Positions 7,324-15,625 of a stretch of DNA of 20,000 nt are shown one piece after another (positions within the stretch are counted from its first letter, which is position 1; each line of letters starts with the position of its first letter). Source of the stretch: Baffinella frigidus (Eukaryota > Cryptophyceae > Cryptomonadales > Baffinellaceae). Position numbers and translations under genes: made by a program. A model generated the notes under the pieces. It was not told the DNA's origin and made no database searches. It saw nothing but the letters and a program-made list of their open reading frames with translations. Location: contig MU646423.1 in the NCBI GenBank assembly GCA_026770585.1, forward strand, positions 430,283 to 450,282. The letters are read 5' to 3'.

Positions 7324-8122
7324 CTTGAACAGGTAACTTTTTACACAAGTCAAGAGTGTTGTACACAAGTGAAGAGTTGAGTTGGCAGGCCTGGTGGTAA
7401 GGGCGCGCTGCTGTTTCGCAATGCCACGTCAGGCCTGGCAACGGCATATCCCCTGGGAATACCCAATCTTGCCAACCCGGATCGCGCGTCGTTGAGGGGA
7501 CTGGTGATCGGCCGCACCCCCAGGGGTAGCTGCCAACCCGTCAACCAGTCTACACCCAGTCGACTGCCCCCCATGGGAGTCTCAGGGGTATTGCCAACTG
7601 TCGTACAGACTGGGGAGTCCCCTGATTCTGGACAGTAGCAGGGATCGTCTTACGATCCCTGCTACTGACCAGAATCCGCCAAACGCCAGAATCCGCCAAA
7701 GGCCACACAGCGATCCCTGTCACTGTTCAGAATCCGGAAGCTGCGTCAACAGTCACACAGCGGGGACGTGGGAGCACTTTTTGAGGGTAGTCTCAGGGTG
7801 TTGAGGCGGGTCCGTGATAAGGTGTATAGACTATCGGAGCACGCAGAGCAAGGCTCGAGAGTATCAGCCAGCGTCTGCGGTACAGGTCGAATAATAACGA
7901 GAGAAAACAATCGCGATGCGGGACCTGGTGGTACGCAGCTTCTTCAAATTATATCATGATTTGTTTCTACTAATAACGCAGGTGCTTCCAAACGGTGTGT
8001 CTTCCCCTCTCCTTGTCCGGTCAGGAGGGATGCGGAGTGCCTCGAACGAAATACACAAACAAAAAAAGACTCGAGACGCTCAAGGCTCGAGTGTCAAACA
8101 AAAAACGAGCGGGGTGCAGGAC
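7324..8122 (-). other. Intron E16-E17 (799 nt) with foldback
   Basis: It contains the inverted repeat 7624-7676 and its satellite copies to about 7775. The remainder (7777-8122) is unremarkable mixed sequence. Confidence 0.6.
7624..7676. repeat. 25-bp-stem inverted repeat (foldback)
   Basis: gattctgg.cagtagcaggg is followed after three bases by its reverse complement with one mismatched pair. A second right-arm-like copy (gatccctg..actg..cagaatccg) lies at about 7712-7736, and cagaatccgccaaa occurs twice in tandem, at about 7670-7701. Confidence 0.88.
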
Positions 8123-8254
8123 CTGATTGTAGAATGCTACTCCGGGGTCTTTCGGGAGGAGGATCTGCGCCTCGAGGCCAACTCGCTCCAGCTGCGCGCA
8201 TTCCTTCATCGATGTCTGCAGGAACGACTCGAACAGGTCGCCGATCACGTACCC
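8123..8254 (-). CDS. Exon E16: N-half of filamin-type repeat D, unusually long loop
   Basis: Acceptor caaatcag|GGG, donor AATCAG|gtcctg, phase 0 both sides, 44 codons with high coding character. It reads GYVIGDLFESFLQTSMKECA, then GLEAQILLPKDPGVAFYNQ. The first six residues continue the RD/GN turn of the N-half. The middle (SFLQTSMKECAQLERV) looks helical and is longer than the usual filamin loop here, so it may be an insertion. Confidence 0.76.
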
Positions 8255-8261
8255 CTGATTT

Positions 8262-8405
8262 GGTTTTGGGGTTGAGGGTGTGGGGTTTGGGGTTTAGGGT
8301 TTAGGGTTTAGGGTTTAGGGTTTAGGGTTTAGGATTTTGGGTTTGGTGTTGGGGGTTTAGGGCTGAGGGTTTGGAGTTTAGGGTTGAGGGTTCAGGGTTT
8401 AGGGT
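8262..8405 (+). repeat. TTTAGGG array filling intron E15-E16
   Basis: 8287-8333 is about six perfect TTTAGGG units; the flanks are degenerate. Almost the whole 155-nt intron is this repeat, so on the coding strand it is CCCTAAA. Confidence 0.9.
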
Positions 8406-8409
8406 AAAC

Positions 8410-8443
8410 CTGCTGCTGCGCGACTTTCATGTCGACCTTGCAC
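8410..8443 (-). CDS. Exon E15: 34-nt microexon in the N-half of filamin-type repeat D
   Basis: Acceptor cccggcag|G, donor CAGCAG|gtttac. It enters in phase 2, leaves in phase 0 and encodes CKVDMKVAQQQ, fitting the 'C.F.V.A.D..G' strand of the N-half. The intron that follows (in gene order) is a nearly pure CCCTAAA array. Confidence 0.66.
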
Positions 8444-9101
8444 CTGCCGGGTGGAAGGGTGGGGGTTACAGGTTCGGGGTCCAGGGTCCAGGGTGCAATT
8501 CTCTTGTCCGACTCAACAAATTATGATCGGCCCCCCGTGGCGTCAATGCTTCGTTACCATTTTTGAATTGTGGTTTCAAACCCGAGGGTAAAAATAGTAA
8601 AACCCGAGGGTAAAAAAAGTAAAAGGGTTGCCCACGGTGTTAGTCCCCGCCCTGTTCGAGTGGTTGTGTAACAAAAGGCGCGTCACGCATCTGTAATGGG
8701 GCTCTGGAGGAGGGCCACACCCGTGGGCGGCCTCCCCTATAAAAGGCGATGATGAGTTGTTTTCGTGGCCATCACATCTGAAAACTGCACTGTCTTGATG
8801 TTCTGCAAGCATTTTCGCAAACAACCATGGCCTGTCCCAGAGCAGAGTGCAGGCCGCGAAAATGCTCCAGGGCGCCAAGGGTGAGGGGATTGATTCGGGG
8901 GCGGGGGGGGGGGGCTCTGTGCATTGACGCACTATGCATTTCTCCTCGGCCACAGAGAGCGTACGGGTGCTGCGACTGAGTGGGGGGAGGGAGGCGTCGC
9001 AGTGAGGAGGCTTGGTGCATTGACGGACAATGCATTTCGACTCCAGAGCCACACACAGGGCAAGGGTGCTGGGACTGACTGTAGAGGAGGGGGGGTCTTA
9101 C
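8444..9101 (-). other. Intron E14-E15 (658 nt)
   Basis: It holds a 22-bp tandem repeat at 8580-8624 (cccgagggtaaaaa units), a G-rich run at 8900-8914 and the two decayed copies of the E14 region. Confidence 0.7.
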
Positions 9102-9150
9102 TGAGGGGGCTTGGCACATTGACGGACGATGCATTTTGACTCCTGAGCGG
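8921..9150 (-). repeat. ~95-bp tandem array of exon E14 plus flank (2.4 copies)
   Basis: Units start near 8921, 9016 and 9114 on the (+) strand; each carries an attgacg(c/g)ac.atgcatt core. In minus sense each encodes (E/S)KCIVRQC.(K/E)PP. Only the 9102-9142 unit keeps both ctcag and gtaaga splice sites. Confidence 0.85.
9102..9142 (-). CDS. Exon E14: 41-nt exon opening filamin-type repeat D; head of a tandem array
   Basis: Acceptor ccgctcag|GAG and donor CCTCA|gtaaga, the strongest donor in the window. It reads ESKCIVRQCAKPP and leaves phase 2, so E15 completes Gln and continues CKVDMKV. The result resembles the 'P..S.CVVRG....' opening of a filamin repeat. Two further copies of this exon with ~50 bp of flank lie directly downstream (8921-9113), but their donor is mutated, so they are read as intron. 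Confidence 0.66.
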
Positions 9151-9198
9151 ACATGCCGTGTGTCGATGGCATCGAGAACTCCGAACATCCCACCTCCT

Positions 9199-9290
9199 GC
9201 AGAGCGAGAGCGAGAGCGAGAGAGGGCGAAAGAGAAAGAGAGAGAGAGGGAGAGAGAGAGAGGGAGGGAGAGAGAGTGAGCGAGAGAGGG
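9199..9290 (+). repeat. (GA)n tract
   Basis: Purine tract upstream (gene sense) of the E14 acceptor; it reads (CT)n on the coding strand. Confidence 0.88.
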
Positions 9291-9432
9291 GACTTGACTG
9301 AACGGGTGAGGTCATACGAAACAGACGACAGCGGCATGGGTGGTGAAAAACAACTTGAGACAGCGCAGACCACGCAAGGCCCTAGAACTTCTGCAAGAGA
9401 CCTGGTCCATTGATCCCTACTAGGGCACCTAC

Positions 9433-9465
9433 CGGAGTCAATGCAGGGTGATTTGTGACCCTGAA
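9433..9465 (-). CDS. Exon E13: SPF-type end of filamin-type repeat C
   Basis: The block FRVTNHPALTP matches the '(GSP)F.V.V.P' joint. The donor ACTCCG|gtaggt is good and leaves phase 0 for E14. The start is weak: gacgag|TTC gives the required phase 0 but has no pyrimidine tract. The open frame continues upstream through ERDE, so the true exon may be longer, with an extra exon before it. Confidence 0.58.
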
Positions 9466-10294
9466 CTCGTCGCGTTCAACTCCTCGATTGAAATCCATGT
9501 GTTGAGCCAGGAGTCGCAGGCCGTGAATCCTAATTCCTAAACCAAACCCCACTCCCCAAAGTGCAAACTCCCAGCGCTGACCCCTCAAACCCGGGGGCAG
9601 TGCGTCTTTGACATGGGGGACACGCCCCCTGCCGAGGCAGGGGGCTTGGAGAGCACACCTCTCCGTTGGGGCAACATCCGTCATCGCACGCAGCAATGTT
9701 GCGGCGGTACGCGCACGTCAGCGCTGGTGGGATGTTGATCGATAGGTCGGCGCCTGGTTGGTCCTGGTTTCATGTTTGGGGTTTCGGGTTCGGGGCTTGA
9801 GGTTGACTTTTTCCTTCCGTGTTCTTCCGATGTTGATCGATAGGTTGGCGCCTGGCGTGTCCTGTGGAAGGGATCGCGTGCTGAGGATGCAACCGGCTTC
9901 TGCTTCTTCTGCTTCTGCTTCGAAAGGGATAATGCCGGTCCAGACTGCAGCCGGGCGGTACAGGTGGACACTCTACTCTCGGCATCAACATAATGGTGGC
10001 AATCCGTAGGGTGCTGTCATGAGCGAGGGGCGGGCGGTGATGGGCAGGCGATCTGGGGTCGACGAGTGGCTAGCGAGTGTCATCGGAGGCAGGGTGCATC
10101 CATGTGGGCGGGTTCACGCAAACACCGAAACCCCTCCTCCAATCCAGGGCTAAAGGCGCGGTCCTAGAAACCGAACCCTAGTGCCTACCGCAGGTCATAC
10201 GGAATCCTAATTGGCCATACGGAATGCTAACCATCGGGCCCACCGTAGGCCATACGGACTGGTTACTGTCGGAGGGGTATTGAAAGTGGCGAAC
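9466..10294 (-). other. Intron E12-E13 (829 nt)
   Basis: It holds a 9-bp-stem hairpin at 9625-9644 (ccccctgcc/ggcaggggg), a 38-bp direct repeat at 9731-9767 and 9829-9866, (cttctg)n at 9897-9921, and three gccatacgga units at 10194-10258. A Cys-rich open block (9558-9716) is discussed under rejected items. Confidence 0.65.
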
Positions 10295-10375
10295 CTGGAG
10301 GAGGCGGAGGCGGCACTGGGTCATGTTGGATCGGTACATATCCTGGCACTTGCACGACACGTCTTCGATCACCGC
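10295..10375 (-). CDS. Exon E12: C-terminal half of filamin-type repeat C, cysteine-rich
   Basis: Acceptor cgaaagcag|GCG just downstream of the long TTTAGGG-like array; donor CTCCAG|gttcgc; phase 0 both sides, 27 codons. It reads AVIEDVSCKCQDMYRSNMTQ, then CRLRLLQ. The pattern V.D....Y...T...RL.L fits a filamin C-half in which the GDGT turn is replaced by a CxC motif. Family assignment rests on position as much as on sequence. Sequon NMT. Confidence 0.66.
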
Positions 10376-11334
10376 CTGCTTTCGGGTTTCGGGTTTGGGC
10401 TTCAGGTTTTGGGGTTTGGGGTTTAGGGTTTGGGGTTCAGGGTTTAGGGTGTGGAATTGACAGTTTAGGGTGTGGGGTTTAGGGTTTAGGGTTAAGGGGT
10501 TTGGGGTTTGGGGTTTAGGGTTTAGGGTTGAGGGTTGAGGGTTTGGGGTTTAGGGCTGGGTTTAGGTTTTAGGGTATAGGATGTAGGGTGTAGGGTGTAG
10601 GGTGTAGGGTGTAGGGTGTAGGTGTTATGGTTTGGGGTTTAGGGTTTGGGGTTTAGGGCTTAGGGCTCAGGGTTGAGGGTGTCAGATTCAGGGTGCTTCC
10701 ACTGATCCACATGAGCGTTGCGTGGCTTGATTTTCGTGGTAGAAGAAGAGAAAAAAATGTTGAGAACCAGCGAGGGGCTAGCAAAGAGAAAGATAGAACA
10801 GCGTTCAACGGAGGCCACTCAACAGGCACTGAGTTCCTTTCCCCCTGGAAATCCGTAGCAATGGATAAGATGCTGGTACAAATCATGTGGATGGAATGTA
10901 TCTGTAAAGCCCCTGGGGTCTGCTGGGTGGCAAGGCAAGGCATGGATTCAGAGCAGTTTCCGGGAGGATGTTGGCAGCTGTCTCTTTTGCATGGTCGGAC
11001 ATGAGCTCAATGATGGACTGGTGCGTGCAATGATGGAAGAGGGGTTGTTCAACGGTGTGATAGTGGTCGTGAAATGATGGTAATGGTCGTGAAATGATGG
11101 TAAAAAATGAGGATAGGGGCCATGAATGATGCGACCGGCGAGGAGTGAGCGGTAAGGGCTCCTGGAAGCAGAGAAGCCAACTGGGCGACAACTTTAGACG
11201 GTGTCGTTTAGAGTTAAGGGCGCGTGCCTGCTGAAATAAATTTCCGAGAGGATGTTGGATCACTCGACGCAAGGCCCGATAATAATAATGAAAAAAATAC
11301 TGGAAGCAGGCGAGTAAGAGGCACGGGCGCGTGC
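10376..11334 (-). other. Intron E11-E12 (959 nt)
   Basis: In gene sense it starts with mixed sequence containing a 20-bp tandem (11058-11101, atggtcgtgaaatgatggta) and ends in the 310-bp array. Blocks tttccg(g/a)gaggatgttgg at about 10960 and 11240 are direct copies. Confidence 0.65.
10381..10690 (+). repeat. 310-bp TTTAGGG-like array with TGTAGGG sub-array
   Basis: Mixed ttt(a/g)ggg and ttcaggg units, with a homogeneous run of ggtgtag units at about 10580-10622. It is the largest telomere-like block in the window and lies directly before the E12 acceptor. Confidence 0.88.
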
Positions 11335-11337
11335 CTC
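11318..11337. repeat. Hairpin over the E11 GC donor
   Basis: gaggcacg, four bases, cgtgcctc: a perfect 8-bp stem. The last three exon bases and the GC dinucleotide are in the stem. Confidence 0.8.
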
Positions 11338-11425
11338 GTGAATGATGGGGCAGGAGCCAAGCGACAGCCCAGAAAGAGTCATGTCGAAGCGCTCGCCTCC
11401 AACCGTGCGGGGGTTCACAGCAGAC
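11335..11425 (-). CDS. Exon E11: end of the N-half of filamin-type repeat C, GC donor
   Basis: Acceptor tgtgtgcag|G completes the glycine of E10 and gives SAVNPRTVGGERFDMTLSG, the 'N.RTVGG..F.V.L.G' segment. To join E12 in phase 0 the exon must end at CACGAG with intron gcacgc, a GC donor. The only nearby GT (GGGCT|gtcgct) would leave phase 2 and break the frame. The donor lies in a perfect 8-bp hairpin, 11318-11337. Confidence 0.74.
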
Positions 11426-11791
11426 CTGCACACAGGTGCCACGCCAATCAAGGGGAATTGTTGATGCGCAGACATTTCAGGACCTGGGTGCGGAGGCATG
11501 GGACGCCACCAACAAGTCAAGTCACCACTGCACCCAAGCGACCTCTCGTCGTAAGCCAAACTTTTTTTTGTATCACCCATCTCCAGGCTTGAGAGTATTA
11601 ACGAAGAAGCAAGCATCCGACCGGTGTCACACGGGATGGCCGCGGGGGGGGGGGGCGTGCCGTGGCCATACACTCCAACCCTGGACCCTGAACCCTAAGC
11701 GCTAAACCCTGAACCCTGAACCCATACATCAGGGAGGGTCCCTGAAGCCTTTTACCTCACCCCTAACCCCTGAACCCTAGCAAGGGGGTAC
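11426..11791 (-). other. Intron E10-E11 (366 nt), telomere-like array in opposite orientation
   Basis: 11676-11778 carries ccctgaaccctaa-type units on the (+) strand, opposite to nearly all other arrays here. A G12 run lies at 11644-11655. Confidence 0.75.
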
Positions 11792-11901
11792 CCGCGATCG
11801 CGAATGAGGAGGTGGCGGAGGTCGCCCGCAGTGCCGTTCTTGATGCCGCTGCCCTGCACGGTACTGTTTGGGCCGTACGTCGGCGCCGCGAGCACCTTCA
11901 C
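11792..11901 (-). CDS. Exon E10: N-terminal half of filamin-type repeat C
   Basis: Acceptor gcacgcag|GTG behind a (CT)-rich tract. The exon starts VKVLAAPTYGPNSTVQGSG, then IKNGTAGDLRHLLIRDRG, matching the filamin joint and N-half (GSGI..GTAG....LIRDR). It leaves in phase 2 at CGCGG|gtaccc, splitting the codon after RDR; E23 and E28 are interrupted at the same place. Sequons NST and NGT. Confidence 0.87.
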
Positions 11902-11953
11902 CTGCGTGCAGAAGAGGGTGCAAGGTCAGAGAGAGAGAGGGGGGGGTAGAGAG

Positions 11954-11988
<35 letters not shown>

Positions 11989-12709
11989 TAGAGAGAGAGA
12001 GGGCGAGAGGTACAGCAGAAGAGGGTGTCAATTACCCGCGTTCAATGGCCAACGCCCCCCATGTCACTATGTGTACTACCGAGGAGGGCTGCGTGCCGCC
12101 GCGGGTGCAAGGTCATACACCCGCAGCGGGACGTTGCGTGTGTCGCTGGAAATTTGACCATTCGTCAATCACCCAGCACTCAACGGAAATGCTGTCTAGC
12201 CGCGTTTGACCATAAATGGTCAAATCATAACTGGCCAAATCTCCCAGCGTCCCCCGCGCCACTGTTGACTGGGCCAGGCAGATGGTATACCAGGAAGGTG
12301 GCGTGGGGGCAGGTTTTGAAGCGGGAGAAGCTGGAATGAGTCAACGGCTGGAGTCTAGCTCTCCATACAACAGATGTAAAGCATAAAATCCAGGACTAAA
12401 TGGCGAATGAAATACTTTTATTGCCAGCCTGGTTTGACTCAGGCAGAGCTATAGCGTGCTAATGGCCGGGAGGGGTCATCATCTGGGATAGCAGGCATGT
12501 CAAGACCTCACCCTTCGCCGCAACATGTAAGCCAATCGTCATTTCGTGCGTATGGTCCACACGATGGACAAGGAGAGTTACGTTGAACCCAGATGCTGGG
12601 GGCTAACAAGACAAAATTTGCACCAGAAAAGCCCCGACGTTAATTGCCTGAAGGCAAGTTGATTTTTGATGAAAGGTCCGTAGTCCACCGTGTGGCTGAG
12701 GGAGGAGAC
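11902..12709 (-). other. Intron E9-E10 (808 nt)
   Basis: (GA)n at 11926-12012 forms the pyrimidine tract before the E10 acceptor. Near 12431-12447 lies a 17-base motif shared with 19901-19917. The rest is mixed. Confidence 0.6.
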
Positions 12710-12814
12710 CTTGAAAGGAGAGCCGACGATATGTTCGCAGGCGGGGCGGCAGAACATCACGGACAGGTTGTGAGGCCCCGCGAGCACTGGCATCCACTCC
12801 ACCGCGTAGTCGCC
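12710..12814 (-). CDS. Exon E9: C-terminal half of filamin-type repeat B
   Basis: Acceptor attcggcag|GGC; it reads GDYAVEWMPVLAGPHNLSV, then CEHIVGSPFK, a textbook filamin end (GDY.V.W.P..AG...L.V....HI.GSPF). Phase 0 in and out; donor TTCAAG|gtctcc. The two cysteines in FCRPAC could pair. E10 continues the SPFK|VKV strand. Sequon NLS. Confidence 0.88.
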
Positions 12815-13125
12815 CTGCCGAATACAATCGTGTCAAATTCAAAACAAAAAAAATCAAATTCAAATCAAACAAACTCATATTATCGTCAGTATCGATCAAC
12901 TGCACCGCTCAATCGAATTCAAGCGTTTTGATCGGTGCAGGCTCGCGAGTAGAATCAGGTGTCGGTCGATTTCTGCCGAACCTCTGGTGCCAGTCGGTGT
13001 GGGGATATGATGGGAGCTCCGACACTGAGACAGCACTAGTAATCTGCCAGATGTAAACCCCAGTTGACTGAAAGTGCTAGGTGTAAACCCGGACGAGCGA
13101 AGCGCGCAGGTGAAAGAAAGCGATT

Positions 13126-13160
<35 letters not shown>

Positions 13161-13485
13161 CGGGTGAGTGGCAGAGTGGCTGAGTGGGAGAGTTAGAGAA
13201 TGGGGGGGGTGCTGACCAGCGAAAGCTCAAGCTCTTACTCACGCAAAGCCAAAAGCTCTTATTCACGCAGAGCTGGACTACCCTCCGTTTAAAATCGGCG
13301 GTTAAAATCGGCGGGGTGGCCGCGTGCGCAGGAGTGCTGGCATCCCACATAACATCGCTCCTAGGTGTAATTCCAGGCTTGGTGTAATCCCCAGTTGACG
13401 GATAGTGCTAGGTGTCAACCCGGGCGGGCGGTGCGGTGTGCGCAGGTGAGAGAGAGCGATATAGTGAGAGAGCGCGTGGGGGAGT

Positions 13486-13534
<49 letters not shown>

Positions 13535-13560
13535 GGGGGAGAATGGGGGGGGGGGCAGAC
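12815..13560 (-). other. Intron E8-E9 (746 nt) with an 80-bp direct repeat and G48
   Basis: About 80 bases at 13051-13130 recur at 13382-13470 (shared: ccccagttgac, agtgctaggtgt, cgcaggtga, agcgat), each followed by a purine tract. A 24-bp tandem lies at 13230-13277. The G run is listed separately. Confidence 0.78.
13486..13533 (+). repeat. Poly-G run of 48 bases
   Basis: Uninterrupted G on the (+) strand, C48 in the transcript, followed by further G clusters to 13555. Its length may be unreliable in an assembly. Confidence 0.85.
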
Positions 13561-13638
13561 CTGCCAGAGCTCATCACCAGCAAAGATAGCGAGCGCCGTC
13601 GCCGGCGAGGTTGAGTTGCGCTTCCTCGATTGGTATAC
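13561..13638 (-). CDS. Exon E8: middle of filamin-type repeat B
   Basis: Acceptor gtgggcag|GTA, donor TGGCAG|gtctgc, phase 0 on both sides. The 26 codons read VYQSRKRNSTSPATALAIFA followed by GDELWQ. On its own it is weakly diagnostic, but it bridges E7 (..VTVAFELPE) and E9 (GDYAVEW..) at the right length for the strand that leads into 'D.GDY.V'. The other two frames hold longer chance ORFs. Its donor sits 25 bases from a 48-base G run on the (+) strand. Sequon NST. Confidence 0.68.
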
Positions 13639-14178
13639 CTGCCCACCACCCGGAGTCAGTCACCAGAGTGTCTCCGAGCGTCTCAAAGTGCATTAATCCC
13701 AAACGACTGCCTGTTCTACCTGCAGTGCGTGATGAATTTGAGCCCTGCCAATGGCATATGGGATGCACGAGGAGGTCGTGCGTGAGATCAGTAGCAGCAC
13801 GTGTGCGGAGAATGTCTAGCGCTGCCTTGGTCACCTGCACTGACTCTTCGTAAGTAGACATCCTCGGTCAGAGGTGAAAATCGGGGGGGAAACAGGTCCA
13901 GCCTCACCATGTTGATGAGACCAAATCAGAATGAGACTCGTGAAGGAAGCCGGTGCTACGGCCCGCACGCAACCCCCGTGCGGGGATTAGAGTTTAGGGT
14001 TTAGAGTTGGTAGGAATGTGACCACGCCAGAGGCCTCGGGGGAAACCGACGCTTTATCAACGTCAGATCTGACGTCGTTAACTTCAGTATTCAACAGATT
14101 CCCCCTGAAAGATGTCAGAAGTGGATGCTCCCCGCCCTCTTGCGTGGGTGCTCCCAGCCCTCTGGCGTGGGACGGGAC
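13639..14178 (-). other. Intron E7-E8 (540 nt)
   Basis: Short TTTAGGG-like patch at 13984-14009. A long open frame (13574-13861) covers the other half but lacks family features and overlaps E8 in the wrong frame. Confidence 0.55.
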
Positions 14179-14307
14179 CTCGGGAAGCTCGAAGGCGACA
14201 GTGACATTCTCGTCCTGAGAAGCGAAGTTTCCGAAGGCGTCCTGGATGCGGAGCATGAAGAATGCCGAGAACCCCGCGATCGCGTGCGACAGCCCCATCC
14301 CATACGC
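14179..14307 (-). CDS. Exon E7: N-terminal half of filamin-type repeat B
   Basis: Acceptor atatttgcag|GCG; it begins AYGMGLSHAIAGFSAFFM and continues RIQDAFGNFASQDENVTV, the standard filamin N-half (GxGL..AG...F.I...DAFGN). Phase 0 in and out; the donor CCCGAG|gtcccg gives a product end of FELPE that joins E8. The frame stays open for some 60 more codons past the donor, but that stretch runs into TTTAGGG-type repeat and lacks family features. Sequon NVT. Confidence 0.87.
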
Positions 14308-14842
14308 CTGCAAATATTCGATTGAATTGAATGCGCAAACTGATTCAATTTAAAACACCGATTTGCGTTATCTTTGGGGAATGGTGCCATTTTAGCCTCG
14401 ACATAGCTTTGCCAAAGAACAAAATCCATCCCTAATAGCAACACGGTGATTTGAATCCAAAGCTCGACCCCATCCCATACGCCTGCTCCCGCAATAACTA
14501 TTTCACTATTCAAGATCCACAAAATCGAAGACTGGAGTCTCCAAAACCCAAACCGCTTTGGTGTTTCTCCCTTTCACACATCCGTTTGCCTTGCACCAAG
14601 CCAGTCACAGCAGATGTGATGCCAGATTGAACACTTCACTTTGTGTGCATGCCACAGCGTGGGGGGTGGGAAAACGCATGCGGCAACTCCTCCAACAAGT
14701 TGGCATTCAGCATGCACCATCGACTACGGTAGGTCCTCGGGATCCTACCAGAGACGCTGGGGCCTAAGAGCGCTACGATCGACCCTAGTTCCTATCGTAT
14801 GATGACTTGCCCACAAATCGAGAAGTTGGGGTGCAAGCGCAC
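14308..14842 (-). other. Intron E6-E7 (535 nt) with decoy acceptor
   Basis: It contains an 18-base exact copy of the E7 acceptor region (14468-14485). The rest is mixed sequence with T-rich patches. Confidence 0.65.
14468..14485 (-). pseudogene. Copy of the acceptor and start of exon E7
   Basis: caggcgtatgggatgggg is identical to the intron/exon boundary at 14293-14310 and would start AYGMG in the same phase 0, but the next codons (SSFGF...) do not continue the repeat. Confidence 0.85.
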
Positions 14843-14897
14843 CTGGACAGAATCGACGGCCGTGGGTCCCGAGTCCACGAATATCGAGTACGGCGAC
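14843..14897 (-). CDS. Exon E6: SPF-type end of repeat A and link to repeat B
   Basis: Acceptor cttgggcag|G; the exon reads SPYSIFVDSGPTAVDSVQ, the filamin 'GSPF.V.V..GPT...S' joint between repeats. It enters in phase 2 and leaves in phase 0 at GTCCAG|gtgcgc. Of a much longer open stretch in this frame (about 14792-15382) only these 18 codons look filamin-like, so the rest is read as intron. Confidence 0.82.
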
Positions 14898-15479
14898 CTG
14901 CCCAAGTCGCAAACGTTCCCAAGAGTCACACTCTCGAAAGAAATTAAAAAAAACAAAGCAGCACGGCACCAGCCCTCGGAAGTAAACTTTTGCGGTCGTT
15001 TGGCCCAACTCCCGTTCTGCAATGTGTATGCGAAGAGGGCGCCAGAAACCGGCGCCTCCTGGTACATATCCGGCCGCGGAAAGACGAGTGAAGGTCCCCA
15101 AAGCGGGTCCTGTTGCCGCGACGAGGAATCGAACAAGGCAGGAGAGTCCCACGTCAGTTGAAAAATCACAAGGCATTCATGGGGCCAAGCCTGCCGTGAT
15201 GAGGTGCCTTCCAGGTGCAAAAGTTTCCCAGTGCAGTCAAGACCCGGGCTAGCAATCGCGCGTGCCACACGATTCTGGATTGAAGCATGGCGATACAGGT
15301 GAGCGAAGTGCGTCGAGGAGGTTGGTTGCAGGGCACCGACCGTGTCGCAGGCACCCGATAGGTGTGCGAACCGAGAGGGCATCCCATCACCCTACACCCA
15401 GGTCGCTTTGCATCAAGAGTGGGCATCAAGGGCCGAGGACTGACATCGCCACGTTGCTCTCTCGAGGCAGTCAGAAGTC

Positions 15480-15625
15480 AGGGGTGAGCGTGTGGGGTCC
15501 AGGGTTGATGGGTGTGGGTGAGGGGCTAGGGTGTCAGGGTTTGAAAGATTGTGGGTTCCGGGTTTAGGGTTTAGGGTTTAGGGTTTGGGGTTTAGGGTTT
15601 GGGGTTTAGAGTGTAGGAGGTAGGG
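15480..15625 (+). repeat. TTTAGGG-like array
   Basis: Degenerate at first, with near-perfect units at 15559-15600, in the same orientation as most other arrays. Confidence 0.85.

Noticed and set aside
9558-9716. Cysteine-rich open block in minus sense (CDDGCCPNGEVC)
   Set aside because: Attractive text, but it would enter in phase 1 whereas E12 leaves phase 0 and E13 is reached in phase 0. No donor gives a consistent chain. It could still be an alternative exon.
10883-11431. 182-codon minus-strand open frame
   Set aside because: Overlaps E11 in another frame and consists of low-information His/Pro/Ser text.
15105-15145. B-box-like gttcgattcc on the minus strand
   Set aside because: No A-box at the right distance and no T-stem pairing.
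14792-15382. 196-codon open frame on the minus strand
   Set aside because: Only the 18 codons of E6 look family-like and have fitting splice sites. The rest carries no recognisable motif, and a second frame is also open here by chance.
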